In this document: positions 36,306-45,086 of the stretch, piece after piece
How the letters are laid out: each line of letters begins with the position of its first letter
Numbering within the stretch: the first letter of the stretch is position 1
Source of the DNA: Bartonella sp. HY038
Lineage (GTDB): Bacteria; Pseudomonadota; Alphaproteobacteria; Rhizobiales; Rhizobiaceae
Reading direction: 5' to 3'
Assembly: GCF_014117425.1 (NCBI RefSeq)
Contig: NZ_CP059725.1
Location: forward strand, 2,232,001-2,296,000
Length of the DNA: 64,000 nucleotides
Position numbers and translations under genes: made by a program
Notes under the pieces: generated by a model
Database searches by the model: none
The model's input: only the letters and a program-made list of their open reading frames with translations
What the model was told of the DNA's origin: nothing

Positions 36306-37631
36306 ATGCCTTCACGTCGTAATTTTATTGCGCTTGCACCGGCTATTCTTGGTGCGATGACTATCTTACCCAAAATTTCAAAGGCTCAATCAAGCGCCAC
36401 ACCAAGCGCCACACCAAGCGGCAATCAAGCAATCAATGCATCCGTATTTTATAGCAACCATATTAAATCTGTCACTGCTGTTACGGAGGTATTTGGGCGC
36501 AGCCAACGCACAACTGCGGCAATCATTGAATATGACCAAGCAATCCAGCATGAAAATATATCAAATACTCAATGGAGTGTTGCTGGTCGCACCATATTGA
36601 AAGCCTATGCAAGCAATAACGCTAAAAAAACGCCAAATGCGAGCAATGGTGTCTTTATCATCCTTGAGCTTGATCCAAATGACGAGGGGGCAGAAATATA
36701 TTCGCCTAAAATTGAAACGCCTGCAACGGTCATGGTCTCACAAGTTAAACCATTACAAACAGTGTCGGGAAAAATCTATGCACCAACGAATAAAGCTATT
36801 ATCAATACAAGACAAGTAAACCTTATTGTTGATGATTTTTTGCAATTTAGATATGTCGATCCTTTAACTGGTTTACTGCTCAATTATAATTTATATATTC
36901 CTAAAAATTACGATAAAGCCAAGTCTTATCCATTAGTCTTATTTATGCATGATGCTGGTGTTACTGGAACCAATCCACTTAGGACCTTACAACAAGGATT
37001 GGGAGCGGTTTCCTTTGCAAGTCCGCTAGATCAAGAAGTCAATCCCGCTTTTGTCCTTGCCCCTCAATATCCAACCGCCATTGCAAATGACGCTTCGCAA
37101 ACTAGCGATTACGCAGATGTTACCATTCGTCTTATCAAAAGCCTATTAGGCGATTATAACATTGATAGCAAACGCCTTTACACAACAGGCCAGTCGGGTG
37201 GTTGCATGACGTCCATCGCGTTGAATATTAAATATCCTGATTTCTTTGCGGCCTCATTTTTGGTGGCCGGTCAATGGGATCCCACACAGGTTGCGCCATT
37301 AGCGAAGCATAAAATTTGGATTATCGTCTCACAAGATGATGATAAGGCATATCCTGGCATGAATGCGATCACCGACACACTAGAACAAAATGGTGCTAAA
37401 ATAACCCGCGCCATTTGGGATGGCCAGTCAAGTCCATCTGAGTTTCAAGCAGCTCAAGACAACATGATCAATGAAGGGCCAGATAGCAACATATATTATG
37501 TTGCTTTTCGTACCGGAACGGTCATTCCTGTTGGCGAAAATGGTCGCGGCGGTGGCCATGTCTGGACGTGGCCAATAGCTTATGCAATCCCCAGTGTGCG
37601 CCACTGGCTACTAAGTCAACAGAAAACATAA
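36306..37631 (+). CDS. Exported alpha/beta-hydrolase, esterase type
   Basis: A 441-aa secreted hydrolase. The N-terminus PSRRNFIALAPAILGAM fits a Tat signal (SRRNFI) with cleavage near SKA-Q. After it comes a short Ser/Ala/Thr/Pro linker with a tandem repeat (SATPSATPSG), an N-terminal beta-domain of about 170 residues, and an alpha/beta-hydrolase domain from about residue 195: YNLYIPKNYDKAKSYPLVLFMH, the nucleophile serine in GQSGGCM, and a late HVWTW holding the probable His. It resembles peptidase/feruloyl-esterase-like (CE1-type) proteins that have an N-terminal domain; the substrate is unknown. It lies 43 bases after fruR but ends with its own terminator, so a link to fructose use is only suggestive. 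Confidence 0.8.
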   Translation: MPSRRNFIALAPAILGAMTILPKISKAQSSATPSATPSGNQAINASVFYSNHIKSVTAVTEVFGRSQRTTAAIIEYDQAIQHENISNTQWSVAGRTILKAYASNNAKKTPNASNGVFIILELDPNDEGAEIYSPKIETPATVMVSQVKPLQTVSGKIYAPTNKAIINTRQVNLIVDDFLQFRYVDPLTGLLLNYNLYIPKNYDKAKSYPLVLFMHDAGVTGTNPLRTLQQGLGAVSFASPLDQEVNPAFVLAPQYPTAIANDASQTSDYADVTIRLIKSLLGDYNIDSKRLYTTGQSGGCMTSIALNIKYPDFFAASFLVAGQWDPTQVAPLAKHKIWIIVSQDDDKAYPGMNAITDTLEQNGAKITRAIWDGQSSPSEFQAAQDNMINEGPDSNIYYVAFRTGTVIPVGENGRGGGHVWTWPIAYAIPSVRHWLLSQQKT

Positions 37632-37642
37632 TATTATAATGT

Positions 37643-37677
37643 AAAAGCGGTTTTAATATTTAAAACCGCTTTTTATC
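37643..37677 (+). terminator. Intrinsic terminator of the exported hydrolase
   Basis: AAAAGCGGTTTTA (37643-37655) pairs with TAAAACCGCTTTT (37661-37673) and is followed by T-rich sequence. Confidence 0.88.
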
Positions 37678-37746
37678 GCAAAGATTTATTCAAAACATCG
37701 CTTTATAGGCATCTACCGCCCATCAAACGATAAAAAAATCAATGGG

Positions 37747-39099
37747 CTAAACGACTAGCGCAGCACCAGCGGGTGCTATTGCTGCCGCTTCCTCATAGCA
37801 TGTTTCAAGGCGCTTAAAGGTTAATGGTTTGCAATGAACAATGCCATCGGCAACAAATTGGCTAGGCTTTTGATCATAAATACCACAAACTGGCAACTCA
37901 TTTTGCAACCGCGCTTTAGTCACGCCCAAAATAGTGCGTTCCCCTTTCAAGAATGCGGTGGTCCGTAAATCACGAGCTTCTTCAAAACGCAATTCAAGAC
38001 TACCATCAATCAAAGTTTCTAAAATGCCGCCCGCACGTTCAAAGCGCTGATATTCTTCCCATGCAGCATCAACAAGCATATCCGCAGGCGCGCTATTTTC
38101 ACTATTTTCACTTGCATCAAAAACGGATGTTGCGGCATTTTCTTCGGCCAATATAAGTTGGCTTAACAAGGCTTGCCGGCGTGCAAATGAATCCGCAAGC
38201 CCAAGTGGCATTGAAAAAGGTAAGACATTGAGTGACACAACACCCGATGAAATAGCCGCATAGCTTGCAAGATTGCAGCGGGAAATATTTAATAATGGGT
38301 CATGGGCGCTCATCATCCGCATGGATGTTTCGACATGAATGATGGCAGGAAATGGATTTTCAACACCAAGACCCTTTTGAATTCTATGCCATAAAAGTCT
38401 CAATGCGCGCAATTTTGCCTTGCCAAGAACGGGATCTTGATCAAGTGATGTTGCAAAACCAATATGAGGCAGCGCATATAGGATGTGATGTCTACCATCT
38501 TCAATCATCTTCAAGTGACTAACCGCAACCGACAACATTGCGCCAATTTCCTGCGCCTCAGTTGCTCCTGCATTGTGATAAGGACGACCATCCGCTTCAA
38601 GCACGACACCTGGAAGCCCAGATGAGAAAAAAGCCGACATAGACTGGGGTAAAGACGCTTTTAATGCTGCAATAGACATTTTAAGGCGACCTGTCGTTGC
38701 AAGACTTGCTGTCGGGTCAGTGCCGAAAGTGATTTGTGTGCGATTGAGGTCAATACGGCTTTTTTGCAAATAGGTAATAAATGTATCCGTAATCGGACGA
38801 CCATGAGAATGGTTTTCTAACCGCAGATGCAAACCATCAAGAGCAACGCCGTCAAACAATTTTTCAATTGTATCAGGCTCCGGCGGCAATCCAAATCCAT
38901 AAGCGTTATGGGCTCCAGCAAAAACAATAGCAACACCATTGGCGCCATTGGCAATATCTTGCTTCAACTGTTTATTTGCACGATTAACGTCAGGATCATC
39001 AGCCCGTTGCATTGCCGACCAACCAAATTGACGTTGATTAGACATACCACCAGCGTTTTGTTGAGTTTTTACGCTTTCAACAGATAATTTGTTATCCAT
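37747..39099 (-). CDS. Methylmalonyl-CoA mutase small-subunit-like protein
   Basis: A protein of about 450 aa that matches the catalytic-barrel part of methylmalonyl-CoA mutase small subunits. The segments FGTDPTASLATTG, YHNAGATEAQEIGAMLS, SMRMMSAHDPLLNISRC and VLPFSMPLGLADSFARRQA correspond to the family's barrel blocks. The protein ends after the barrel without the B12-binding domain that has DXHXXG. Small subunits of the two-subunit mutases lack catalytic power and serve structurally; this matches, but no mutB (large subunit) gene is in the window. The start is uncertain: ATGs at 39156, 39117 and 39099 are open, and only the last has a purine-rich site upstream, poorly spaced. Confidence 0.78.
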   Translation of the reverse strand: MDNKLSVESVKTQQNAGGMSNQRQFGWSAMQRADDPDVNRANKQLKQDIANGANGVAIVFAGAHNAYGFGLPPEPDTIEKLFDGVALDGLHLRLENHSHGRPITDTFITYLQKSRIDLNRTQITFGTDPTASLATTGRLKMSIAALKASLPQSMSAFFSSGLPGVVLEADGRPYHNAGATEAQEIGAMLSVAVSHLKMIEDGRHHILYALPHIGFATSLDQDPVLGKAKLRALRLLWHRIQKGLGVENPFPAIIHVETSMRMMSAHDPLLNISRCNLASYAAISSGVVSLNVLPFSMPLGLADSFARRQALLSQLILAEENAATSVFDASENSENSAPADMLVDAAWEEYQRFERAGGILETLIDGSLELRFEEARDLRTTAFLKGERTILGVTKARLQNELPVCGIYDQKPSQFVADGIVHCKPLTFKRLETCYEEAAAIAPAGAALVV

Positions 39100-39619
39100 A
39101 ACTTGCAGCGTCTCCATTATATTTACACACATTAAAGCATCACGTCTTATAAACATAAAGCATTTTTCCGCACCGACGAAAACACCTAAAAGCTCAAGAT
39201 CGCATTTTTTTTACCAATATAACCCAATCCGGCAAAAAAATTGATTTTTCTTTCTAAAAACTAACGCATTTTTACAAAGGCCAATCTTTCATAACAGCGC
39301 ACAATTACTACCTTTGGACCACATATTTTATTTGAATAAAATATGTGCTTAAGCCAACTGTTCTTAAACCATGAAAAGCTAGCACTTTATTTAAAATTAA
39401 ATCTATTCTAATTCTATTGCGCTTATTATTGATAGCAAGTTTATAACGCTTTCACGATCTCTTCATAAAAAATTGAACGTTTTACCAGAGCAAACTTCTC
39501 GCAATGTCTTGATTTTTTAAACCACTTACCCAACCAAGGTATCTCACAAAGAATTGAAATTTCAAATAAGCATCTGATTCGCGTCTAAATGCTCGGTTTA
39601 AAATTTTGAAAGGAATGAA
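39100..39619. other. Divergent intergenic region with an AT-rich palindrome
   Basis: About 520 bases with no gene. At 39320-39347 a 28-base palindrome has 13-bp perfect arms (CACATATTTTATT and its inverse) around TG. There is no T-run, so an operator or cruciform is more likely than a terminator. The rest is plain AT-rich sequence. Confidence 0.55.
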
Positions 39620-40831
39620 ATGTCTGGTTATTCAAATGCCCAACGCAGCAAAGCGTGGAGCATATATTTGGGGGTGTCTTTAATTCTTGTTGCCTTAAAT
39701 CTAAGACCGGTTTTTTCAAGCCTTTCGATTTTACTTTCTCCCGACATTTCCAATTCAACCGGCATAAGTGGCTTTCAGGCAGGGTTATTAACAACATTGC
39801 CAGTTGTTTGCCTTGGCATTTTTGCCCCACTAGCACCGTGGGGTGCATCTAAAATTGGCGCGGAACGCACCATGTTCTTAGCATTAATCGTACTGGCTAT
39901 TGGAACTGCTTTACGCGGGTTTGGACCATTATCAACGCTTTATCTAGGTTCCATTTTGGCTGGCGCTGCCATTGCTCTTGGTAATGTATTGATGCCGTCT
40001 TTGGTTAAACGAGATTTCCCCCATCATATTCCTTTAATGACGGGACTATTTTCCATGGCGCTTTGCGGCGGCGCTGCCATTGCTGTTGGCTTTACCGTTC
40101 CTTTAAAACACATTTTAAATGGTTCATGGCAGCTCACTCTGGCGGCTTGGGCGATCCCAGTATTGTTAGCCATTATTTTATGGTTACCACAATTAAAAAG
40201 CCATTCAGAACAAGGCACGCAAGGTCGCTACCAAGTTAAAGGTCTATTGAGGCAGCCAATTGCTTGGCAAGTAACTTTATTTATGGGATTACAATCAGCC
40301 CTTGCCTATTCAGTTTTTGGTTGGCTTGCCCAAATAATCGTAGAACGGGGTATTAAACCTGAACAGGCAGGAATTATCACCTCGGTTTCAATTCTTATTC
40401 AAGTGGTTGCAAGTCTCATTATGCCACTTATTGCTGGCCGTAGAAGCAGCCAAAGCGGCATATGCGTCTTTTTAACATCTATTGCCGGCATTGGACTTGT
40501 TGGCTTTATTTTGGCACCTATTTCAACAATCTGGATTTGGGTGGTTTTACAAGGTCTTGGACAAGGCGGCCTAATCGCAGTTGCTATGGTGATTATTGCT
40601 TTGCGCTCCCACGATGCGCCAGTTGCATCCCACCTTTCTGGCATGGCGCAAGGCATTGGCTATTGTATTGCTGCCATTGGTCCATTTCTTGTCGGCATTA
40701 TTCACGAAGCAAGTGGTGGTTTTGATGCCACAGCTGGTCTATTTGTTGCCCTTTGCCTTGGTGCGGCATTTACTGGTTATCTTGCAGGCCGCCCCAAAAC
40801 AATTCCGATAAAAGCACAACGGATTGATTAA
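39620..40831 (+). CDS. MFS transporter, CynX/NimT family
   Basis: A 403-aa inner-membrane protein with about 12 hydrophobic helices. The family pattern is clear at the start: SLILVALNLRPVFSSLSILLSPD, the arginine-containing loop typical of CynX/NimT, then LLTTLPVVCLGIFAPLAPWGASKIGAERTMF. The second half contains GLQSALAYSVFGWLAQIIVERG. Members transport small anions such as cyanate or nitro compounds, but assignments are weak, and no cyanase gene is adjacent. AAAGGAA lies ahead of the ATG. It is convergent with an esterase and ends at a hairpin. Confidence 0.88.
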   Translation: MSGYSNAQRSKAWSIYLGVSLILVALNLRPVFSSLSILLSPDISNSTGISGFQAGLLTTLPVVCLGIFAPLAPWGASKIGAERTMFLALIVLAIGTALRGFGPLSTLYLGSILAGAAIALGNVLMPSLVKRDFPHHIPLMTGLFSMALCGGAAIAVGFTVPLKHILNGSWQLTLAAWAIPVLLAIILWLPQLKSHSEQGTQGRYQVKGLLRQPIAWQVTLFMGLQSALAYSVFGWLAQIIVERGIKPEQAGIITSVSILIQVVASLIMPLIAGRRSSQSGICVFLTSIAGIGLVGFILAPISTIWIWVVLQGLGQGGLIAVAMVIIALRSHDAPVASHLSGMAQGIGYCIAAIGPFLVGIIHEASGGFDATAGLFVALCLGAAFTGYLAGRPKTIPIKAQRID

Positions 40832-40846
40832 GCCTAACCACCAAGC

Positions 40847-40874
40847 TTTGCCCCTTTGCAAGCAAAGGGGCAAA
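40847..40874. terminator. Hairpin between convergent genes
   Basis: TTTGCCCCTTTGC and its exact inverse (40847-40859, 40862-40874) form a 13-bp stem with a 2-base loop. No T-run follows on either strand, so it may act as a 3'-end structure with Rho rather than a classical terminator. Confidence 0.6.
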
Positions 40875-40922
40875 TAAAAACAAGAAAATATTTTGCTAAG
40901 TTTTACTGGAAAAACTCCGCCA

Positions 40923-41801
40923 TTACTTTGTTGGTTTGGACATTGCCGACAGACTATCGCTGTTACCATTACCGAGCCAAGCGGTAATTTGCTTTTTATC
41001 AAGCTCTCCAATCATATGATCAGCAGCAATCATATGGCTCTCAACCTTCGCACCATTATTTTTCAGCAAGGACGACAATACCGGCGCAAAAGGAGAGTAA
41101 AGCCGATCCTTTTGTCCTGATAGGGTCAAGATACTTGTCTTATGAAGATTCGCACGCGGCATTGTATCAAGCACTGGCATAGAACGCATCAACACCGCAC
41201 GGCGCACAAGATCAGGTTGTTGTAAAAGTACAACGGCGAGCAAATTTGCACCATTGGAATAACCAATAAAGGTAGAGCGACTTATATCCAACTCATTTTC
41301 ATCAGCAAGTTTGGTTAAAAAGCTTACAAAAGCTTCAGCTTCGCGGCTTACATCTTTTTGATCAAAACGCGTTGCAGTTATTTTGGTGTACCAACGTCTT
41401 TGACCCTTTTGCACAACACGACCACGAATACCCACCAAGGTTGCTCGTGGCCAGATCGAGCGAGCAAAAGGCATAAGGCTTTTTTCATTACCACCAGAAC
41501 CATGCATTAATACAACAACATCGCCAGATGCGTTTTGGGGCCGATCAATCTGATAAATAAATTCACTATTGCGGCTTATAGCTTGCACATCATTGTTATG
41601 CGACTTAGCTTTGATAGCATTGGCGTCAACGGCTACTGCGCGACTATCGATCGCAACAGTATTTTGCCTATCGGTCTTATCTGTTGTTTGCAAATTATCC
41701 AAACAAGATGCCGAAGCTTGTGAAAGACAATCATTATCATTAGCCCAAACGGGGCTGCAAACTGCAGATAGAATGAAGAGTGTCAGGTAAAAACGTTTCA
41801 T
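40923..41801 (-). CDS. Exported alpha/beta-hydrolase, carboxylesterase/phospholipase type
   Basis: A 292-aa protein with a Sec signal peptide (MKRFYLTLFILSAVCSPVWA, cleavage before NDND). The mature part begins with a 60-residue low-complexity stretch, then the hydrolase fold: VVVLMHGSGGNEKSLMP, the nucleophile in IGYSNGANLLAVVLL, the acid in SGQKDRLYSP and the His in MIAADHMIGE. The layout follows the small carboxylesterase/phospholipase family (YpfH, EstA type) that acts on acyl esters; the substrate is unknown. Two adjacent ATGs are possible at 41804 and 41801. It is convergent with the CynX-type gene. Confidence 0.85.
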   Translation of the reverse strand: MKRFYLTLFILSAVCSPVWANDNDCLSQASASCLDNLQTTDKTDRQNTVAIDSRAVAVDANAIKAKSHNNDVQAISRNSEFIYQIDRPQNASGDVVVLMHGSGGNEKSLMPFARSIWPRATLVGIRGRVVQKGQRRWYTKITATRFDQKDVSREAEAFVSFLTKLADENELDISRSTFIGYSNGANLLAVVLLQQPDLVRRAVLMRSMPVLDTMPRANLHKTSILTLSGQKDRLYSPFAPVLSSLLKNNGAKVESHMIAADHMIGELDKKQITAWLGNGNSDSLSAMSKPTK

Positions 41802-41804
41802 CAT

Positions 41805-42192
41805 ATCTTTGCTATGCCATATATTGGTTTAGGAAATATGAATTTGAACTGATAAAATAATTTTTCATATTTAAAATAGCAAGCACCTTGTTCGCTCATA
41901 TCTTTCCTAAGTGAATTTTTTAAACCAAATTTTTTAAAATATAAACAACGGCACTTACACATGTTTCACGAGAAAATTAGCCGTCTATCAAATCACATAA
42001 TTACATATTCATATTTCAGATAAATGACTAATAGCGCAATTTACAGACAACAAATAATATACAGATAAAAATTGGCTAAATTAAAACGATCCCATATTCC
42101 ACCGCCGACTTGTAGAAAATTGACTACAAAAGTGTTTAATTAGGCTAATAATTTCAAATAATCGTCGACTCAATAAAAAGCGAAAACCTAGC
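41805..42192. other. AT-rich divergent intergenic region
   Basis: About 390 bases between the esterase and the first DUF4105 gene. I see no gene or strong hairpin. A TTGACT at about 42120 has no convincing -10 partner. Confidence 0.45.
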
Positions 42193-43128
42193 ATGCGAAA
42201 ATTTTTAAAGATTTTGTTTCATCTCATATGGACCTTAGTTTTACTGCTTGGCTTTTTGTGGTGTGGGCTTGGTTTTTTCTATCAGCTCAATAGCATTGCT
42301 TTTTCAATCATTGGCTTGATTTGGCTTATTCTTGCAGGTTTTGTACTTTATAGCGAATGGCAATGGAAACCACGCGCCGCGCGAATAATAGCAATTATTG
42401 CCTTTATCGGCTTTGGAATTTGGTGGTCAACGATTAAGCCATCCTTGAATGGAGATTGGGATCCAGCTTTACAATATGGTGTCACCGCTAATTTAACCGG
42501 CAGCACCGTCCATGTTTCTCATATTCGCGATTTTGATTGGCAAACACCTGAGCAAGGCATCCCCCGTTGGTTTGATGCAAGTTTTGATCTTACTCAATTA
42601 AAAAGCATGAATATTTATCTGTCTTACTGGATGGGGCCTTACATTGCCCATACTTTGGTTGGGTTTGAATTTGACAATGGACAGGAGCTAATTTTTTCTT
42701 CGGAAATTCGCCGCGAAAAAGGCCAAGAATTTTCAGCAATTGGTGGTTTTTTCAAGGAATTTGAACTCATCACCATTGCAGCGACCAAAGAAGATATTAT
42801 TCGTTTACGCACCGATATCCGCAAAGAACAAGTTTATCGCTACCCGCTTAAAACATCTTCTGGTCAAACACAGGCGCTGTTTTTAACCTATATTGAAAAG
42901 GCAAATGCTTTATCTAAAACGCCGCGTTTTTATAATACGGCAACGGCCAATTGCACGACGGTCGTCTTTGATATGGCTCGTATATTAGAACCCTCTATCC
43001 CCAAAGATTGGCGAATTTTGTTTTCAGGGCAATTGCCTTCCTATCTTTATGATCATGGTTTTATTGATACATCGGTAAGTTTGGAACAAGTGGTAAAAAA
43101 CGCACATTTGCCCCCAGAAACTCCATAA
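42193..43128 (+). CDS. DUF4105 membrane protein, copy 1
   Basis: A 311-aa protein with three hydrophobic N-terminal segments (about residues 5-25, 35-55 and 63-80), then a DUF4105 (Lnb N-terminal periplasmic) domain. The typical blocks are DFDWQTPEQ, MNIYLSYWMGPYIAHTLVGFEF, ELIFSSEIRREKG, a YRYPL strand, and the conserved FYNTATANCTTVVFD with its cysteine, close to the C-terminal half. The family is related to NlpC/P60-like papain folds with conserved Cys and His, but its biochemical role is not established. It has a second copy 175 bases downstream. The ATG at 42193 has no strong ribosome site. Confidence 0.85.
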   Translation: MRKFLKILFHLIWTLVLLLGFLWCGLGFFYQLNSIAFSIIGLIWLILAGFVLYSEWQWKPRAARIIAIIAFIGFGIWWSTIKPSLNGDWDPALQYGVTANLTGSTVHVSHIRDFDWQTPEQGIPRWFDASFDLTQLKSMNIYLSYWMGPYIAHTLVGFEFDNGQELIFSSEIRREKGQEFSAIGGFFKEFELITIAATKEDIIRLRTDIRKEQVYRYPLKTSSGQTQALFLTYIEKANALSKTPRFYNTATANCTTVVFDMARILEPSIPKDWRILFSGQLPSYLYDHGFIDTSVSLEQVVKNAHLPPETP

Positions 43129-43303
43129 GCAAAGAAATTCTAATTACTAAAATATAAAAAATGCCGCCAATAACCGCATAAGATACCCCTTTATCAACAT
43201 CTGTTCACAGAATATATATTTATGACATTTTTTGAGAATAATTTTGCCATTATTCTTGTGTTATTTAACTGAACACAGTTCAGGTCTATAGGGGAAATAG
43301 ATA

Positions 43304-44275
43304 GTGAAACAAGTAACTAAGATTATATTTAAAATTATCTTATCCTTGCTATTAATCCTTTTCTTTATATGGACAGGGCTTGCCTTTTATTATCAAGCGC
43401 CCTTTGGTAAAGCTATCGGCTATATTTTTCTTGCGCTTTGGCTGTTATTTTCCTTTTGGGTTATATGGACGCAATGGAGCAAAAGGCCTTGGCGAGGACG
43501 CATTGCGGTTTTACTAAGTTTTATATGCGTATTTGCTTGGTGGCAAACGATTATTCCTTCCAATGACCGCCTTTGGTACCCAACCCTTACCCATGGTGTT
43601 ACCGCCGATTTTGATGGTCAAACAGCCCATATCCATAATATCCGCAATTTTGATTGGAGCGATCCTACATATACCTATACCTCATGGATTGATGGCGAAT
43701 ATGACATGAATAGCGTTGTCGGTGTTGACCTTTATCTATCCTATTGGATGGGGCCATATCTTGCCCATTCATTGGTTGGCTTTAACTTTGCTGATGGTAG
43801 ACAAATTATATTTTCGTCAGAATTGCGCATTGAACGCGATGAAGAATATTCCAATATCGCCGGATTTTTTAAAAAATATGAATTGATCATGCTAGCCGGC
43901 ACTGCAGAAGATATCATTTATCAACGTGCAAACAGCCCATACGAAAGTGTTTTTCGCTATCCCCTTAAAGTCAGCAAGGAAGACGCAAAAAATCTTTTAT
44001 TAATTTATCTAACTGCAGCCAATGACCTTGCACATAATGCCCGTTTTTATAATACATTTTTTAGCAATTGCACCACTGTCATATTTGAATTAGCCAAAAA
44101 GCGCTTTCCTGACTTACCAAGCGATTACCGTGTGATACTTTCTGGGCTCCTTCCCTATTATCTTTATGAAAACGGTTTTATCGACACCACATTACCGCTC
44201 CATGACACTATGACTAAGGCTTATATAAGCACTGCCCAACCAGTGCCACCCGATCTTGTTGCTGCCAAACAATGA
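43304..44275 (+). CDS. DUF4105 membrane protein, copy 2
   Basis: A 323-aa paralogue of the preceding gene. The layout is the same: an N-terminal group of three hydrophobic segments, then the DUF4105 domain with NFDWSDPTYTY, VDLYLSYWMGPYLAHSLVGF, RQIIFSSELRIERDEE, FRYPLKVSKED and the signature FYNTFFSNCTTVIFE. Identity with copy 1 is around half by eye and highest around YWMGPY and the NCTT block. The start is a GTG with AGGGGAAA 6 bases ahead. Two inverted repeats lie in the short gap between the copies and may give this gene its own control. Confidence 0.85.
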   Translation: MKQVTKIIFKIILSLLLILFFIWTGLAFYYQAPFGKAIGYIFLALWLLFSFWVIWTQWSKRPWRGRIAVLLSFICVFAWWQTIIPSNDRLWYPTLTHGVTADFDGQTAHIHNIRNFDWSDPTYTYTSWIDGEYDMNSVVGVDLYLSYWMGPYLAHSLVGFNFADGRQIIFSSELRIERDEEYSNIAGFFKKYELIMLAGTAEDIIYQRANSPYESVFRYPLKVSKEDAKNLLLIYLTAANDLAHNARFYNTFFSNCTTVIFELAKKRFPDLPSDYRVILSGLLPYYLYENGFIDTTLPLHDTMTKAYISTAQPVPPDLVAAKQ

Positions 44276-44382
44276 TCGCTTAGGTTAAGCAGTGGCTGAA
44301 AATGCCATCTTTCTTTTAAGTAAAAAAAATAATATTCTATTGTTGGTAACCAAGCGATAAGCCTTTTAAAGCCACTTGTTGA

Positions 44383-44411
44383 TTGACTTTCCCCCCTCTA
44401 ATCCGTATAAG
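44383..44411 (+). promoter_or_regulatory. rpmH promoter
   Basis: TTGACT (44383-44388), a 17-bp spacer and TATAAG (44406-44411) match the sigma-70 consensus at ten of twelve bases. The start of transcription would be about 110 bases ahead of rpmH. Confidence 0.75.
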
Positions 44412-44528
44412 CGCGACAACTGTCTGGTTAAAAGCCGGGCAGTTTAACAATTGTTCCAAGTCAAACTGCACCTTATAAAAAAGCAGTTTTAGAACCAAGA
44501 AGGACCGCACACCGCGGTATTAAAATAA

Positions 44529-44663
44529 ATGAAACGTACATACCAACCATCTAAACTTGTTCGCAAGCGCCGCCACGGTTTCCGTGCGCGTATGGCTACT
44601 GCTGGTGGCCGCAAGGTTATTGCTACTCGCCGTGCACGCGGTCGTAAGCGTCTTTCAGCTTAA
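44529..44663 (+). CDS. rpmH: 50S ribosomal protein L34
   Basis: A 44-aa basic ribosomal protein, full length: it starts [20 protein letters not shown], has [10 protein letters not shown] and ends [11 protein letters not shown]. The sequence of short basic blocks is unmistakable. It opens the conserved rpmH-rnpA-yidC-engB block and lies 21 bases upstream of rnpA, probably in one operon. It is too short to be picked up by most length cut-offs. Confidence 0.97.
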   Translation: MKRTYQPSKLVRKRRHGFRARMATAGGRKVIATRRARGRKRLSA

Positions 44664-44684
44664 TATTGGGTGTGATAGCCGGTC

Positions 44685-45086
44685 GTGCTTTCCCCTGATA
44701 AGAAAAAGCCACTCCGCCTTCGTAAGAGGGCAGAATTTTTGGCTTTAAGAAATGGTGAAAAGCGGCGTGGTCCGCTTTTTCTACTGGAAATGAAAGAACA
44801 AAATGCGGACGCCCAAGATAAGAATCACGGCGCAGCTCGCATTGGTTTTACGGTTAGCAAAAAAAACGGCAATGCCGTAAAGCGAAACCGCATTAAAAGA
44901 CGCCTAAGGGAAGCTGTACGCATCAGCATCGAGCAGGACTTGGCGCAAGCAACCGATTACGTTTTTGTTGCCCGACCTGATATTTTACACGTCCCCTTTG
45001 AACAATTAGTCAATGAGCTTAAGCGTCGTATTAGGCGTAAGGCACAAAACATAAAGCCGCAACTGGATTCAGCTGATGGAATATAA
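44685..45086 (+). CDS. rnpA: Ribonuclease P protein component
   Basis: RnpA helps the RNase P RNA trim tRNA 5' leaders. The 133-aa basic protein has the family signature [21 protein letters not shown] (given in part) around residues 65-85, preceded by the FTVSKK strand. [20 protein letters not shown] opens the fold. The start is a GTG, with only a weak ribosome site. Its last 11 bases overlap yidC, and no yidD gene separates the two. Confidence 0.93.
   Translation: MLSPDKKKPLRLRKRAEFLALRNGEKRRGPLFLLEMKEQNADAQDKNHGAARIGFTVSKKNGNAVKRNRIKRRLREAVRISIEQDLAQATDYVFVARPDILHVPFEQLVNELKRRIRRKAQNIKPQLDSADGI

Noticed and set aside
36394..36420. Short tandem repeat as a minisatellite or CRISPR
   Set aside because: Only two full 12-base units; it lies inside the coding frame of an exported protein and encodes a normal linker.
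40847..40874. Mobile-element end at the 13-bp perfect stem
   Set aside because: It lies between converging genes, has a 2-base loop and no partner elsewhere in the window; a 3'-end hairpin explains it.
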